Part shown: piece after piece, positions 25,995 through 34,505 of the stretch
Position numbering within the stretch: the first letter of the stretch is position 1
How the letters are laid out: each line of letters opens with the position of its first letter
NCBI RefSeq assembly: GCF_904067045.1
Contig: NZ_CAJFDC010000010.1
Span: forward strand, 404,001-468,000
Origin: Pseudomonas sp. FEN
GTDB lineage: Bacteria; Pseudomonadota; Gammaproteobacteria; Pseudomonadales; Pseudomonadaceae
DNA length: 64,000 nt
Reading direction: 5' to 3'
Made by a program: the position numbers and the translations under genes
Notes under the pieces: model-generated
The model's database searches: none
What the model saw: the letters and a program-made list of their open reading frames with translations, nothing else
What the model was told of the DNA's origin: nothing

Positions 25995-27813
25995 ACTTCA
26001 CCGGCAGGTGATCGCTGACCCCCTTGCTCCACAACACCTCGCGAAAGATGGCGTTCCATTCGGACTGGGTGATGGTATTCACGGCGCCGGCCTTCGGAAC
26101 GTAAGTGGCGTGTTCCTTGACCAGATCCGCCACCTTCAGGTGGGTGATGTCCGTGGCCTGAAAGCCGTTGGTGAAGACGTGATCGAAGGCGTTGCGCCTC
26201 CACTTGTCCTTCAGCTCATCGTCCGCATTGCCGCCCGCGAAAACGGCCAGGCTGCTTCTGGGCTTGGGTGGCGTGTGCCTCGTATAGGTCGTGGCCATGG
26301 CGGTAAAGGCCTGATGGTCGTCCTTGCCGGCGCAGCAACTGCGGTCACACACGTTGTAGTCGCCCACGATCACGGTGCTGGTGCGCAGACGTTCCGTGGT
26401 GATTTCCCGTAGCTCGGTGAGTTTCTTGACCATCAGGATATTGGCGTTGTTGACGTAGTTCTTGCCGGCTTGAGGTGGGGCGTGCAGTGCCACCAGAAAG
26501 AACCCGGGATGGCAGGTCGCCTGGAAGGTCAGGTTGAAGGTGCCCGTCGCTGTTGGCGTGCCTTCGAGGACGCCCGACTTGGACAGTTCCAGGCCGGCGG
26601 GCAGCATGCTGGTGGTGGTCCAGACCGTTGGCCGAAACCCGCCCGTGGCTTCCAGTTCCATGGAGTAGTCCAGGTTTTCCGTGCCCTCCGGCAAGCGGCT
26701 GGTGGAGATGGTCAAGGCATCGGTCACGGTGATGGTGCAGGTCTGGGTGGCCTTGACCGCGTTGCTGTCGGTGACCTCGAGATTGAATGTCTCCGTCGCT
26801 GCCGTGTGGTCGACGTTACCGTAGATGACGCCATCGGTCGGGTCGATGATCAGTCCGGATGGCAAGGCGCCCGAGACGCTCCAGGTCGGGGTTCCCCGCA
26901 CCCATTCGGCCTGCGGTTCGAAATAGTAGTAATTGTGCCGCGAGGTGCTTGGCAAGGCCGCGGACGAGGTGATGGCGACGGTCTTGACCTCCAGCGTGCA
27001 GCTTTGCGAGAGGCTGGACGAGGAGTCCGTCACGTCCACATCGAAGGTGAAGGTACCCGTGACAGGCGGGGTTCCCTGAAGAGCACCCGTGGCGGTATGC
27101 AGGTTCAACCAAACCGGCGGTGTCGAGCCGCTCTTCCACTTCCAGGTCATGGGGCCTTGGGCGCCGCCCGCGGCGAGTGTTGTGTTGTAGGGGGCGCCGC
27201 ATGTCGCCGTTGGCAGCGTGGCGGGGGAGGTGATGGTCAGCACCGCCGCGGGCACGACAGGCACAGGCGCCGCGGACTTGATGGTCAGGGTCGTGTTCCA
27301 GCTGACCGTTTCGGCCACTGCCGCGACATCGCGGAATTTGATCAGGTAGGGGTTGCGTCCCTGGAAGTTCAGTTTGGCTCCGTTGACGTCGCAATGCCTT
27401 ATCTGACCGGGGTGAACATCCTTCCAGGGCGGATTCAGCGGACGCGGCTCGGGGCACAGCTCGTTCAGGTTCGGTCCTTCGAGCGCTATCTTGCTGGCGT
27501 CGTAGTACACCGCGACGCAATCCACCCGGGTGTCGCTGCTGCTCATCAAGGGTGGCACCATCTTCCAGTTCGCACTTTTCGAGAACAACCAGTTGTACAG
27601 CGCGAGCATGGCCTTGTAACCCGAGCCTTTGCTGACCACTTGTCCCAGCTTGCCTTTCTTGACCCCGGGCCTCGGCTCGATGATCACGAACAGGTCGCAG
27701 AGCTGCTGGTCCGCGGCGTCGTACAGTTGGCGCTGGATGATGTCGCGGTTCTTGGTATAGCGCGTATTGGCGAAGTCCTTGATGTTCCAGCTGATGACTC
27801 TGAGATCGGGCAT
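25978..27813 (-). CDS. Endonuclease/exonuclease/phosphatase-fold enzyme split by three Ig-like domains
   Basis: 611 aa. The EEP (DNase I-like) fold is in two parts. Residues 1-180 hold VISWNIKDF and the metal-binding-type VIIEPRP. Residues 436-611 hold FLVALHAPP, VIVGDYNVCD, NAFDHVF and GVSDHLPVKF, i.e. the Asn, Asp and His of the catalytic set. Between them are three Ig-like (He_PIG-type) modules at about 192-276, 279-364 and 367-432, marked by GxLxGTP-type turns. There is no signal peptide. The ATG overlaps the upstream stop (TAATG). Likely a secreted or delivered nuclease/phosphatase; target unknown. Confidence 0.7.
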   Translation of the reverse strand: MPDLRVISWNIKDFANTRYTKNRDIIQRQLYDAADQQLCDLFVIIEPRPGVKKGKLGQVVSKGSGYKAMLALYNWLFSKSANWKMVPPLMSSSDTRVDCVAVYYDASKIALEGPNLNELCPEPRPLNPPWKDVHPGQIRHCDVNGAKLNFQGRNPYLIKFRDVAAVAETVSWNTTLTIKSAAPVPVVPAAVLTITSPATLPTATCGAPYNTTLAAGGAQGPMTWKWKSGSTPPVWLNLHTATGALQGTPPVTGTFTFDVDVTDSSSSLSQSCTLEVKTVAITSSAALPSTSRHNYYYFEPQAEWVRGTPTWSVSGALPSGLIIDPTDGVIYGNVDHTAATETFNLEVTDSNAVKATQTCTITVTDALTISTSRLPEGTENLDYSMELEATGGFRPTVWTTTSMLPAGLELSKSGVLEGTPTATGTFNLTFQATCHPGFFLVALHAPPQAGKNYVNNANILMVKKLTELREITTERLRTSTVIVGDYNVCDRSCCAGKDDHQAFTAMATTYTRHTPPKPRSSLAVFAGGNADDELKDKWRRNAFDHVFTNGFQATDITHLKVADLVKEHATYVPKAGAVNTITQSEWNAIFREVLWSKGVSDHLPVKFTLSI

Positions 27814-29456
27814 TAATCCGACTTCCTTGGCACAGGTTTTCTGCGACGGGAAAGAGGTCTTGGCCAACTGACCACACCTTGCTGGCTCAGCACGATCGGT
27901 CCGTCGGGCGTATCGTCATCCTCATCGTCCTCCACGCTCATGCCTTTTTTCCTGTAGAGCGGCTGCATCGACAAGCGGGGTCGCCCATCGGGCGGCAGAA
28001 ACTCGACCTGGTAATCGGCAATGCCGGTCATGTCCGCGGCGGGCGGGGGCAACTGGATGCTCAATGCCCTCAAGAGCTCCTCGGGGGGCACACCTTCACC
28101 GTCCGCGGTCATGGATATCGTGGTGTTCCACGAAATACTCAGCGGCATCTGGATCTCTCCAATTCTGCCAGTCCCTTCGGCCCAGAGCGACACGGCCTGG
28201 CTCGCGTCCGGGGTCCCCACGTTGCAGTGGACGTCCAGCTGTTCCAGATCGATGCGTACGTTGCCAGGAGACACCCAGGTCCCTGTGTTCAGGAGCGCCA
28301 ACTGAATCGACAGGCTATAGAACGTCTGCGCGCGCAGATCGAAGAAGTATTCCATGCCGGTGATATGGTATCGGCAGGACTGCAAACCTCTGAGGCCCGA
28401 GACGAATGTGTCGCTGACCGCCGAATTGCCAGCGAGCAGTGGTTTCAGCTCGTCGAGCGTCCAGGAGGGGCGGAACTCGACTCCCGCCAAGCGAAAGGCG
28501 AGCACCTCATTGTCGGCAGGTACATCGGTCCATAAGGGCACGTACTTGCTGTTGCCCCAGGCCTGGCCGCCCAGGTTGAGTTGCGCGAAGGGTTCCGCGT
28601 TGCCATGAACCTCGACGTCAGCCTCGTCCTCTGCGTCCTCACTGGCAGGTTCTTCCGGAGTCTCGGTACTGATCTCGAAAAAGCAGCCTTGCAGTCGTAT
28701 TGTTTTGCCGAGTGCAATCTGGAAGAACGGGAAGCTTTTCAGATGCGGCGCTACCCAGTTGAGCTCACGATCCAGCAGGAGCCCGTACATATACAACTGC
28801 TCCGGCCCTTCGATGATTCGTTTGAGGTTTTCGCCGGGTATGGCCCGCAGGATCACACTGACGCCCGCATCCAGGGGGAAAACCATGGTTGTGTGACGGA
28901 ACATCGTTGCTCTTGAGCTACAAACCAGAACGGGATCGGCGACAGCGATATTTTCCAACTGTGGTTGCCAGGTATCCCGTGCCCAATCCTTGAGGAAGTT
29001 TTCTGCACTGGTGCCGTCAATGACCAGTGTGGTCATCGGTTCATCCATGCTCTCCGTGAACTCGATGCGGATCCTCAACAACGTGCCGTTGTAGTCCACT
29101 TCGCCATCGACCATGACCGTGGTTACGTCCAGCCCGGATTCGCCGCTGTCCATGAAAATCGCTTCTTCGTTGGAGCTGCGAGCTGACCAGTTGATGATCA
29201 GCGGCTGGCCTTGCTCCGGATCGAATGCCTCGTCCTGGACATACGGGACCTCAGATTTGACTTTCTTGCGGGGCCGATCTTCTTCATCGTCGTCGAAATC
29301 CACTTCCGTTTTATCGACCTTCAATGATTGGAGGACGGCACCTCTCCCGAGGAAGGGGGCCGCAAACTCTGCCACGCCAGCCAGGTATTTATCCTCGAGG
29401 CTCGTCGTCTCGGTCTGGTTAAAGTGATCGTAGATCCGCATCAGGGCGACGGACAC
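27813..29456 (-). CDS. Unrecognised 547-aa beta-rich protein with acidic patches
   Basis: No family recognised. No signal peptide or membrane segment. Three acidic tracts are seen: VDFDDDEEDRP near residue 53, SEDAEDEADVEV near residue 293 and SVEDDEDDDTPDG near residue 511. The C-terminus is basic (RRRKPVPRKSD). The body is beta-rich, with aromatic and Gly turns reminiscent of tail-fibre or structural proteins. The GTG start at 29456 has AAGGAG six bases upstream. It is cotranscribed with the split EEP enzyme through a TAATG junction, so the two probably work together as carrier, scaffold or inhibitor. That is inference. Confidence 0.6.
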   Translation of the reverse strand: MSVALMRIYDHFNQTETTSLEDKYLAGVAEFAAPFLGRGAVLQSLKVDKTEVDFDDDEEDRPRKKVKSEVPYVQDEAFDPEQGQPLIINWSARSSNEEAIFMDSGESGLDVTTVMVDGEVDYNGTLLRIRIEFTESMDEPMTTLVIDGTSAENFLKDWARDTWQPQLENIAVADPVLVCSSRATMFRHTTMVFPLDAGVSVILRAIPGENLKRIIEGPEQLYMYGLLLDRELNWVAPHLKSFPFFQIALGKTIRLQGCFFEISTETPEEPASEDAEDEADVEVHGNAEPFAQLNLGGQAWGNSKYVPLWTDVPADNEVLAFRLAGVEFRPSWTLDELKPLLAGNSAVSDTFVSGLRGLQSCRYHITGMEYFFDLRAQTFYSLSIQLALLNTGTWVSPGNVRIDLEQLDVHCNVGTPDASQAVSLWAEGTGRIGEIQMPLSISWNTTISMTADGEGVPPEELLRALSIQLPPPAADMTGIADYQVEFLPPDGRPRLSMQPLYRKKGMSVEDDEDDDTPDGPIVLSQQGVVSWPRPLSRRRKPVPRKSD

Positions 29457-29524
29457 GGGATTCTCCTTGGGGCGGGGGCGGGCCAGACGACACGCGTTTC
29501 CTTTTATTGGGGAGAATACTACTG

Positions 29525-29695
29525 TTAAGTGGCCATCTGGATGGGCCGGCGGATAAAAAAGGTGCGCCGAAGCGCACCTTCTTCCAGTCCCGGCGTTTCA
29601 CTCCAGCCGCGCCACCAGCATGCCGGAGTAACGAAGAGTTCGATTACCAGGATGGCGGTGGCGGCGGCGAGGGCGATGAGGAAGTAGTCTGCCAT
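29525..29695 (-). CDS. Possible small membrane peptide
   Basis: A 56-codon frame whose N-terminal half is a single hydrophobic helix (YFLIALAAATAILVIELFV) preceded by GGAG about 11 bases upstream. Its C-terminal half overlaps a terminator hairpin, so the real peptide may be shorter. The hydrophobic start plus an immediate terminator resembles small toxin-like or leader peptides of pseudomonads. Coding status is uncertain. Confidence 0.3.
   Translation of the reverse strand: MADYFLIALAAATAILVIELFVTPACWWRGWSETPGLEEGALRRTFFIRRPIQMAT
29553..29580 (-). terminator. Rho-independent terminator for a minus-strand transcript
   Basis: AAGGTGCGC-CGAA-GCGCACCTT (29559-29580) is a perfect 9-bp stem. On the minus strand it is followed by a T-run (the A-run at 29555-29560 on the plus strand). 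No conventional gene lies upstream on that strand before the TonB promoter, so a short transcript or small peptide ends here. Confidence 0.75.
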
Positions 29696-29753
29696 CGGCG
29701 TCGCCACTCCATGGCGATCAGTCGAATCAGAGATGGCATTCAGAAAATACAAA

Positions 29754-29768
29754 TGCGAATAAGTATCA
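29754..29768. promoter_or_regulatory. Candidate Fur box for the TonB receptor
   Basis: TGCGAATAAGTATCA matches the TGATAATNATTATCA 7-1-7 consensus at 11 of 14 defined bases. It lies 84 bases upstream of the receptor ATG, the expected place for iron repression. Confidence 0.6.
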
Positions 29769-29852
29769 AAAGCGGATAGCATGTTATATCATGTTCTGCG
29801 AATTATTGGCACGTATGCCGTACCATTTGGCTATTTTCTCAAGGTTTCCTAG

Positions 29853-31979
29853 ATGCGTCTTACTCTGGTTTCTCTCTGCGTGCTTCAGGCGTTTTCTGCT
29901 TCCTCCTGGGCGGAGCAAGCTACAACCGATAAAACCAGTCTGGAATTGCAAGCGACCGACATCGTTGGGACGGCGGAGTATGAAACGGCTCAAGGTCCGG
30001 TGAATGGCTATCGTGCGACACGTTCTGCCAGCGCGACGCGAACCGATACTTCGATTCACGAAACTCCGCAGTCCATCAGCGTGGTGACCAAAGATGCTGC
30101 CGAGGACATCGGGGCCACTCGTCTTCAGGAGGCCCTCGATTACGCCGGTGGAGTAGGACGGGCTAACAACTTCGGTGGCCAGGGGCTGACCAGCTTCACC
30201 GTGCGTGGATTTACCACCGGCGAGTTCTATCGCAACGGTTTTCCAATCAACCGTGGTTATCCGAGCATGCCCGATGCGAACACCATCGAGCGGCTTGAAG
30301 TACTGCGAGGCCCCGCGACCACTCTCTATGGCCGGGGTGATCCTGGTGGCACATTCAATGTCGTTTCCAAGCAGCCTCTAGCTGAACGTACTGTGACATT
30401 GGGGAGTCAACTTGATAATCAGGGAATGAAACGTGGCACGCTCGATGCCTCGGGCCCGCTCGACGAAGAAGGACGTCTGGCCTATCGCCTGAATGTGGTG
30501 GGAGAGGGCGGTGATACCTTCCGCGATCATGTTGAAACCGAACGCTATGGCGTGACGCCAGTTGTTTCATGGCAGGTCAACGACGACACCAAGGTGATCT
30601 TCGAGGGCGAGTTCATGCGCAACAATCACCCGCTGGATCGCGGCGTGACGCGCTATCCGAATCAGATTGGCAGCGCATCGCGCGACACGTTCTTCGGTGA
30701 AAAAGACGTTGGCAAGTTGCACAACGACAACAACATGGCCCAACTGCGATTCGAGCATTTCCTGAGTGACAACTGGACATTAGGTGGTGGTTTCCAATGG
30801 CTTGATGGCACTTTGCAAGGCAATGCTATCGAGGCCAATGGCGTCGCCGCTGATGGGCGCACGCTGGGGCGAAACTTCAATTATCGGAAGCTGGAGTGGA
30901 CGGATCATGACACTCAGGTGAACCTCACCGGGCATTTCTCCATAGGTGGTTTCGATCACACCTTGCTGACCGGTGTCGAGTACGAGGATTACGACTACAA
31001 GTCCATCATTCAGCGCTCCGCCGGTGCGCTCGGTGCCTACCCAATTGATATCTTCAACCCAGTCTATGGCCAGCCTCGTCCGGCTCTGACTCGCACGCCA
31101 ACCAACGACAAGGAAAACCTCAAGACATACGCAGCCTTCGTGCAGGATCAAATCGCGCTGACTGAGCGTCTGAAGGTCTTGGCTGGCGCTCGCTTCGAGC
31201 GCTTTGAACATGACTACGAGACCTTTGTACCGGGTAGCAGGAGCTGGGAGGTGAGCGACAATGCGGTGACGCCGCGTCTCGGCTTGCTTTATGACCTTAC
31301 CAATACCGTGGCGGTTTATGCCGATACCGCGCGCTCTTTCAAACCCAATACCGGGGCTAGTCGGCAGGGTGGCGGTTTTGAACCGGAAAAGGGCAAATCC
31401 TATGAGGTGGGTATCAAATGGGAGGCATTGAATCGCCAATTGAGTGTGGATGCGGCGATTTATCAAATTGAAAAACGCAACGTCCTCACCGTCGACCCCG
31501 TGGACTCGACATTCAGCGTGGCTGCTGGCGAGGTGCGCAGCCGTGGCTTGGATTTGAACGTGACCGGCAACGTCACCCCAGAGTGGCGGGTGATTGGCGG
31601 CTATGCCTATGTTGACGCAGAGGTCACCAAGGACAACGTGATCCGCTCGGGTACCCGGCTGATGAACATTCCGAAGAACAGCTTCAGCCTGCTCAACGTG
31701 TATGAGTTCCAGGATGGCAATCTGAAAGGTTTAGGTTTGGGGGTGGGTAGCAAGTACGTTGCTGAACGGGCGGGACAGACCGCTAACACGGGGTTTTCGA
31801 TGGGCAGTTACACTGTCGTCGATCTGCTCGGCTTTTACAAAGTCAATGATAAGGTCAGGCTCAATCTCGATGTGAAGAACGTATTCGACCGTGATTATGA
31901 GGAGGGCGCCTTTGGCAATGTTTACGCCTATCCCGGTGAGCCGAGAACCGTTCAGGTTGGTATTTCTTACACGCTCTAG
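29853..31979 (+). CDS. TonB-dependent siderophore receptor
   Basis: 708-aa outer-membrane receptor. Signal peptide to about residue 20 (ending SSWA). The plug domain, about residues 60-170, includes TPQSISVVTKDAAED, TVRGFTTGEFYRNGFP and IERLEVLRGPATTLYGRGDPGGTFN. The 22-strand barrel has internal HDTQVNLTG-type strands and the C-terminal NVFDRDYEEG and VQVGISYTL ending in an aromatic/hydrophobic strand. There is no N-terminal secretin/STN extension, so no FecR-type signalling, and no fecIR genes are adjacent. It is probably a ferric hydroxamate/catecholate importer. A Fur box lies 84 bases upstream. Confidence 0.85.
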   Translation: MRLTLVSLCVLQAFSASSWAEQATTDKTSLELQATDIVGTAEYETAQGPVNGYRATRSASATRTDTSIHETPQSISVVTKDAAEDIGATRLQEALDYAGGVGRANNFGGQGLTSFTVRGFTTGEFYRNGFPINRGYPSMPDANTIERLEVLRGPATTLYGRGDPGGTFNVVSKQPLAERTVTLGSQLDNQGMKRGTLDASGPLDEEGRLAYRLNVVGEGGDTFRDHVETERYGVTPVVSWQVNDDTKVIFEGEFMRNNHPLDRGVTRYPNQIGSASRDTFFGEKDVGKLHNDNNMAQLRFEHFLSDNWTLGGGFQWLDGTLQGNAIEANGVAADGRTLGRNFNYRKLEWTDHDTQVNLTGHFSIGGFDHTLLTGVEYEDYDYKSIIQRSAGALGAYPIDIFNPVYGQPRPALTRTPTNDKENLKTYAAFVQDQIALTERLKVLAGARFERFEHDYETFVPGSRSWEVSDNAVTPRLGLLYDLTNTVAVYADTARSFKPNTGASRQGGGFEPEKGKSYEVGIKWEALNRQLSVDAAIYQIEKRNVLTVDPVDSTFSVAAGEVRSRGLDLNVTGNVTPEWRVIGGYAYVDAEVTKDNVIRSGTRLMNIPKNSFSLLNVYEFQDGNLKGLGLGVGSKYVAERAGQTANTGFSMGSYTVVDLLGFYKVNDKVRLNLDVKNVFDRDYEEGAFGNVYAYPGEPRTVQVGISYTL

Positions 31980-32005
31980 GCCATGAAGGAACCGCCGCCT
32001 GAATC

Positions 32006-32024
32006 GCCCTGGATTTTCCAGGGC
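32006..32024 (+). terminator. Hairpin downstream of the TonB receptor
   Basis: GCCCTGG-ATTTT-CCAGGGC is a perfect 7-bp stem 27 bases past the receptor stop. No T-run follows, so terminator function is tentative. Confidence 0.4.
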
Positions 32025-32077
32025 CGTGGACTGGCAAGCAGGCGAGCATCTGGACGGTCTCTGGCATCCGTAGTCCC

Positions 32078-32932
32078 TTAGCGGGGCTGTAGCTGAGCCA
32101 GCGCCGTATCCACCAGGGCCAGCAGTTCATCAATGGCTTGGGTGGCGCGTTGGAAGTAGGCCTTGGCGGCAATCACCGGGCGTTCCTGGTCGAGCAGCTC
32201 GTCTTTTGTGCAGCGTAGAAAGTCCTCCACCCTCTGTTCGCGATGCTGCAGGCGGAACACGTCAGCCTGCGGGTGATCGCTGGCATGGCGTTGCAGAGTG
32301 GCGAAGGCCGTGTCGGCCAGCAGCTCGATCTTCTGGTAGAGAAAACGCATCCTCACGCGCTGCTCGGCGCTGCTCTGGCCGGCCGCCGCGATGCCGGTGC
32401 CCAAGGCACGCGCCTGGCCGGCCCATTCTGCCGCCTGGACGACCTCGTGCCAGATGCAGGGCAGGTAGCTCAGCTCGGCACGGCCCTCGCTCAGATCGAT
32501 TTCGCTCGCCACATCCTCCATCAGAAAGATGCTGTTGCGAATGATCAGGTGATGCTGCGCCAGATTGTTCGCCCGGTCGCTACTGCGTCCCTCGCGCAGG
32601 CGTGACCAGTGATCGATCAAGCTGTTCCAGGCGGCCCGGTGCGTGCCGTCGAGCTCCTGGGCCGCACGGATATGCTGGTCCAGCCCCTGGCGTGCGGTGG
32701 CAAGATCCTGACTCAGGCTGGCATCGCCGCAGAGCACGCCGTTGCTCAGGCCGCGATGGCGCTGAAAGCCGGATATCAGTGCACGTAACAAGGCCAACTG
32801 GCGGATGTTCAACTGGATATGTTGGCGCTTTTGCCGCTGCCGGCGCCGGTGCAAGCCATAGAACAGCAGGGCCAGGGTGGCCAAGGTGCTGGCGCAAGCG
32901 AGTAAGAGCGCTAGTCCGTGCAATCCATTCAT
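32078..32932 (-). CDS. Membrane-anchored NIT-like sensor domain protein
   Basis: 284 aa with one N-terminal hydrophobic anchor (GLALLLACASTLATLALLF), then an RRRQRQKR stop-transfer. A helical domain resembles the nitrate/nitrite-sensing (NIT) domain: SGFQRHRGLSNGVL plus VQAAEWAGQARALGTGIAAA. The usual second helix and output module are missing. It follows the methyl-accepting gene by five bases in the same operon. The true start is the ATG at 32932, as a longer open frame upstream overlaps the chemoreceptor. The two may form a split receptor. Confidence 0.55.
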   Translation of the reverse strand: MNGLHGLALLLACASTLATLALLFYGLHRRRQRQKRQHIQLNIRQLALLRALISGFQRHRGLSNGVLCGDASLSQDLATARQGLDQHIRAAQELDGTHRAAWNSLIDHWSRLREGRSSDRANNLAQHHLIIRNSIFLMEDVASEIDLSEGRAELSYLPCIWHEVVQAAEWAGQARALGTGIAAAGQSSAEQRVRMRFLYQKIELLADTAFATLQRHASDHPQADVFRLQHREQRVEDFLRCTKDELLDQERPVIAAKAYFQRATQAIDELLALVDTALAQLQPR

Positions 32933-32937
32933 GCTGA

Positions 32938-34068
32938 TTACCCCGTCAGATGAGCCAGGTGGTGGGCGATGGACCGCGCCTGATCGGCGGCCTGCAGGTT
33001 GTCGGCATTGCCTTGGCGGACGCGGTCGGCCAGTTCGGCGATTTCCGCAACGGCCTTGCCCTGTTGTTCGGTACTGACCGCCACTTGGTCGACCTGCCCG
33101 GTCAATTGCAGAGTGCGCTGCTGTACCTGATTGATCAGCGTGCACACCGCTTCGGAACTGCTGGCGCTGCGATGCGCCAGATGGGTCAAGTCGGACACTT
33201 GCACCGTGGCCTCCTTGATGTGCTGTTGCACCGATTCGATGTTGCGACTGATTTCTGCCGCCGACTCCTGGCTGTGCAAGGCCAAGCGGCGAACTTCATC
33301 GGCGACCACGGCGAAACCACGGCCGCTCTCACCTGCGCGGGCGGCTTCGATGGCGGCATTCAGGGCGAGCAGGTTGGTTTGCGACGCTATCTCGCGGATG
33401 GTGCCGGACATTTCATTGATGGTGCGCGAGTTGGTGTTCAGCTGGAGGATCAGTTCATTGGTGGTGATGGCCTGTTGCGCCATCTCGGACACCTGCCGCA
33501 CCAAGTTGGTGAGCTGGTCGATCCCTTCGGTCAATTGTTCGCTGGCCATGACGCTGGTCTGACGCGACTCATCGGCCAGCGCCGCGACCTGCAAAATGCT
33601 CACATTCAGTTGTTCTATCGCCGCTGCGGCGACAGTGGCCGATTCGCTTTGCCCTTCGGCATTGCTGGTCACCAGCGCCGCGCTTTGTTCGAGTTCGTAG
33701 GAGGAGTGGGATATCTCATCCAGACGCTGCTGCAGCAGTTGTTGTTGGCGTTGTTCGCGGTTCAGCCGATGCTGAAGGCTTCGTCTGATCGGCTGCAGCA
33801 GCCACTCGGCAGTGCTGGCGGGCTCCCGAGCGCCATGCTGGGCGGCGTCTTCACAGTCGCGTTGCAACTGCCCGGTCTCCTGCAACAACAGCCACAGGCT
33901 GGCAATCGCCAGGTAGGCCAGTACCGCCCACAGGGGGCCTGTGGGCAGCGTCGCAGCGATCAGGCTGGTGGCGCCGCTCACCAGGCTGATTGCCAACAGC
34001 GTGCGGATCATGCCAACGATACCCCATTCGCGTAGCAGCAAGAATGCAGGGTAAGTAAGCCACTTCAT
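32938..34068 (-). CDS. Methyl-accepting chemotaxis protein without periplasmic domain
   Basis: 376 aa. Two closely spaced N-terminal helices (about residues 20-62) with no large periplasmic loop, a coiled-coil linker ([15 protein letters not shown]), and the conserved signalling hairpin [20 protein letters not shown] followed by [15 protein letters not shown]. Receptors of this type lacking a ligand domain sense cytoplasmic or membrane signals or use a partner, here the NIT-like protein downstream. The minus-strand leader carries a terminator-like hairpin that may attenuate expression. Confidence 0.82.
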   Translation of the reverse strand: MKWLTYPAFLLLREWGIVGMIRTLLAISLVSGATSLIAATLPTGPLWAVLAYLAIASLWLLLQETGQLQRDCEDAAQHGAREPASTAEWLLQPIRRSLQHRLNREQRQQQLLQQRLDEISHSSYELEQSAALVTSNAEGQSESATVAAAAIEQLNVSILQVAALADESRQTSVMASEQLTEGIDQLTNLVRQVSEMAQQAITTNELILQLNTNSRTINEMSGTIREIASQTNLLALNAAIEAARAGESGRGFAVVADEVRRLALHSQESAAEISRNIESVQQHIKEATVQVSDLTHLAHRSASSSEAVCTLINQVQQRTLQLTGQVDQVAVSTEQQGKAVAEIAELADRVRQGNADNLQAADQARSIAHHLAHLTG

Positions 34069-34094
34069 GTGTCGGAATCTCCAGTGCGGTAGCC

Positions 34095-34143
34095 AAAAAA
34101 AACGCCTGAAGCCTCTGCAAAATATCCGCAGCGGATTCAGGCG
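34095..34143 (-). terminator. Terminator-like hairpin in the leader of the chemoreceptor gene
   Basis: CGCCTGAA (34103-34110) pairs with TTCAGGCG (34136-34143), enclosing a smaller CTGC/GCAG stem. On the minus strand it is followed by an 8-base T-run (plus-strand A-run 34095-34102). It lies 27 bases upstream of the chemoreceptor start on the same strand, so it is either an attenuator or the end of a short upstream RNA. Confidence 0.6.
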
Positions 34144-34205
34144 CCTTTGCCTTGCAGGAGCTGGTCCTGCTGATGTGATGTGTTAGGAAGCAAGAGTGAT
34201 GCCAT
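34137..34205 (-). CDS. Possible leader peptide before the hairpin
   Basis: A 22-codon frame ([18 protein letters not shown]...) ends with a TGA lying inside the descending arm of the terminator-like hairpin. Leu/Gln-rich. No clear ribosome site. The position is suggestive of a leader, but coding is unproven. Confidence 0.2.
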   Translation of the reverse strand: MASLLLPNTSHQQDQLLQGKGA

Positions 34206-34505
34206 AGGTTCGCGGTGGCTTTCAAAGGATCTGGACCACCATCGTTTTGCGCGCAGCTTTTGTCGCGGTGGCCCTACTGCTCAATCCTTGCCAGCGAGGC
34301 GAGTACACAGATGATCTGCTCACGGCCTTTCAACCCGCCCTTCGAAAGTTTTGCGGCCGTCGAGGGTGACCAAGGGGAGGGTAACGGTCTGCTACGTGTT
34401 CATCGGGATGATGGTTTTGTGCCGGGACATGGATGGTGGCGACTTGCTGGCTTTCTCGGGTGCTACTACGCTGCCATTACCCATACATTGCAGGGAGTGC
34501 TAGTG
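34206..34505. other. Region upstream of the lipoprotein gene, no supported gene
   Basis: The lipoprotein frame remains open across this 300-base stretch from 34215, but the reading (many Cys, Trp, Pro) is not protein-like. The lipoprotein signal starts at 34506. No other gene is seen. It probably holds the lipoprotein promoter. Confidence 0.35.

Noticed and set aside
26470..27816. Plus-strand 448-codon open frame opposite the EEP gene
   Set aside because: It is a Gly/Arg/His-rich shadow of the high-GC minus-strand gene, with no motifs.
32078..33145. Longer start for the NIT-like gene
   Set aside because: The extra 71 codons lie inside the chemoreceptor gene and read as Gly/Arg-rich shadow sequence; the anchor helix starts at the ATG at 32932.
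34215..34505. N-terminal extension of the lipoprotein gene
   Set aside because: The lipoprotein signal with its lipobox starts at 34506; the extension is Cys/Trp/Pro-rich and unlike a protein.
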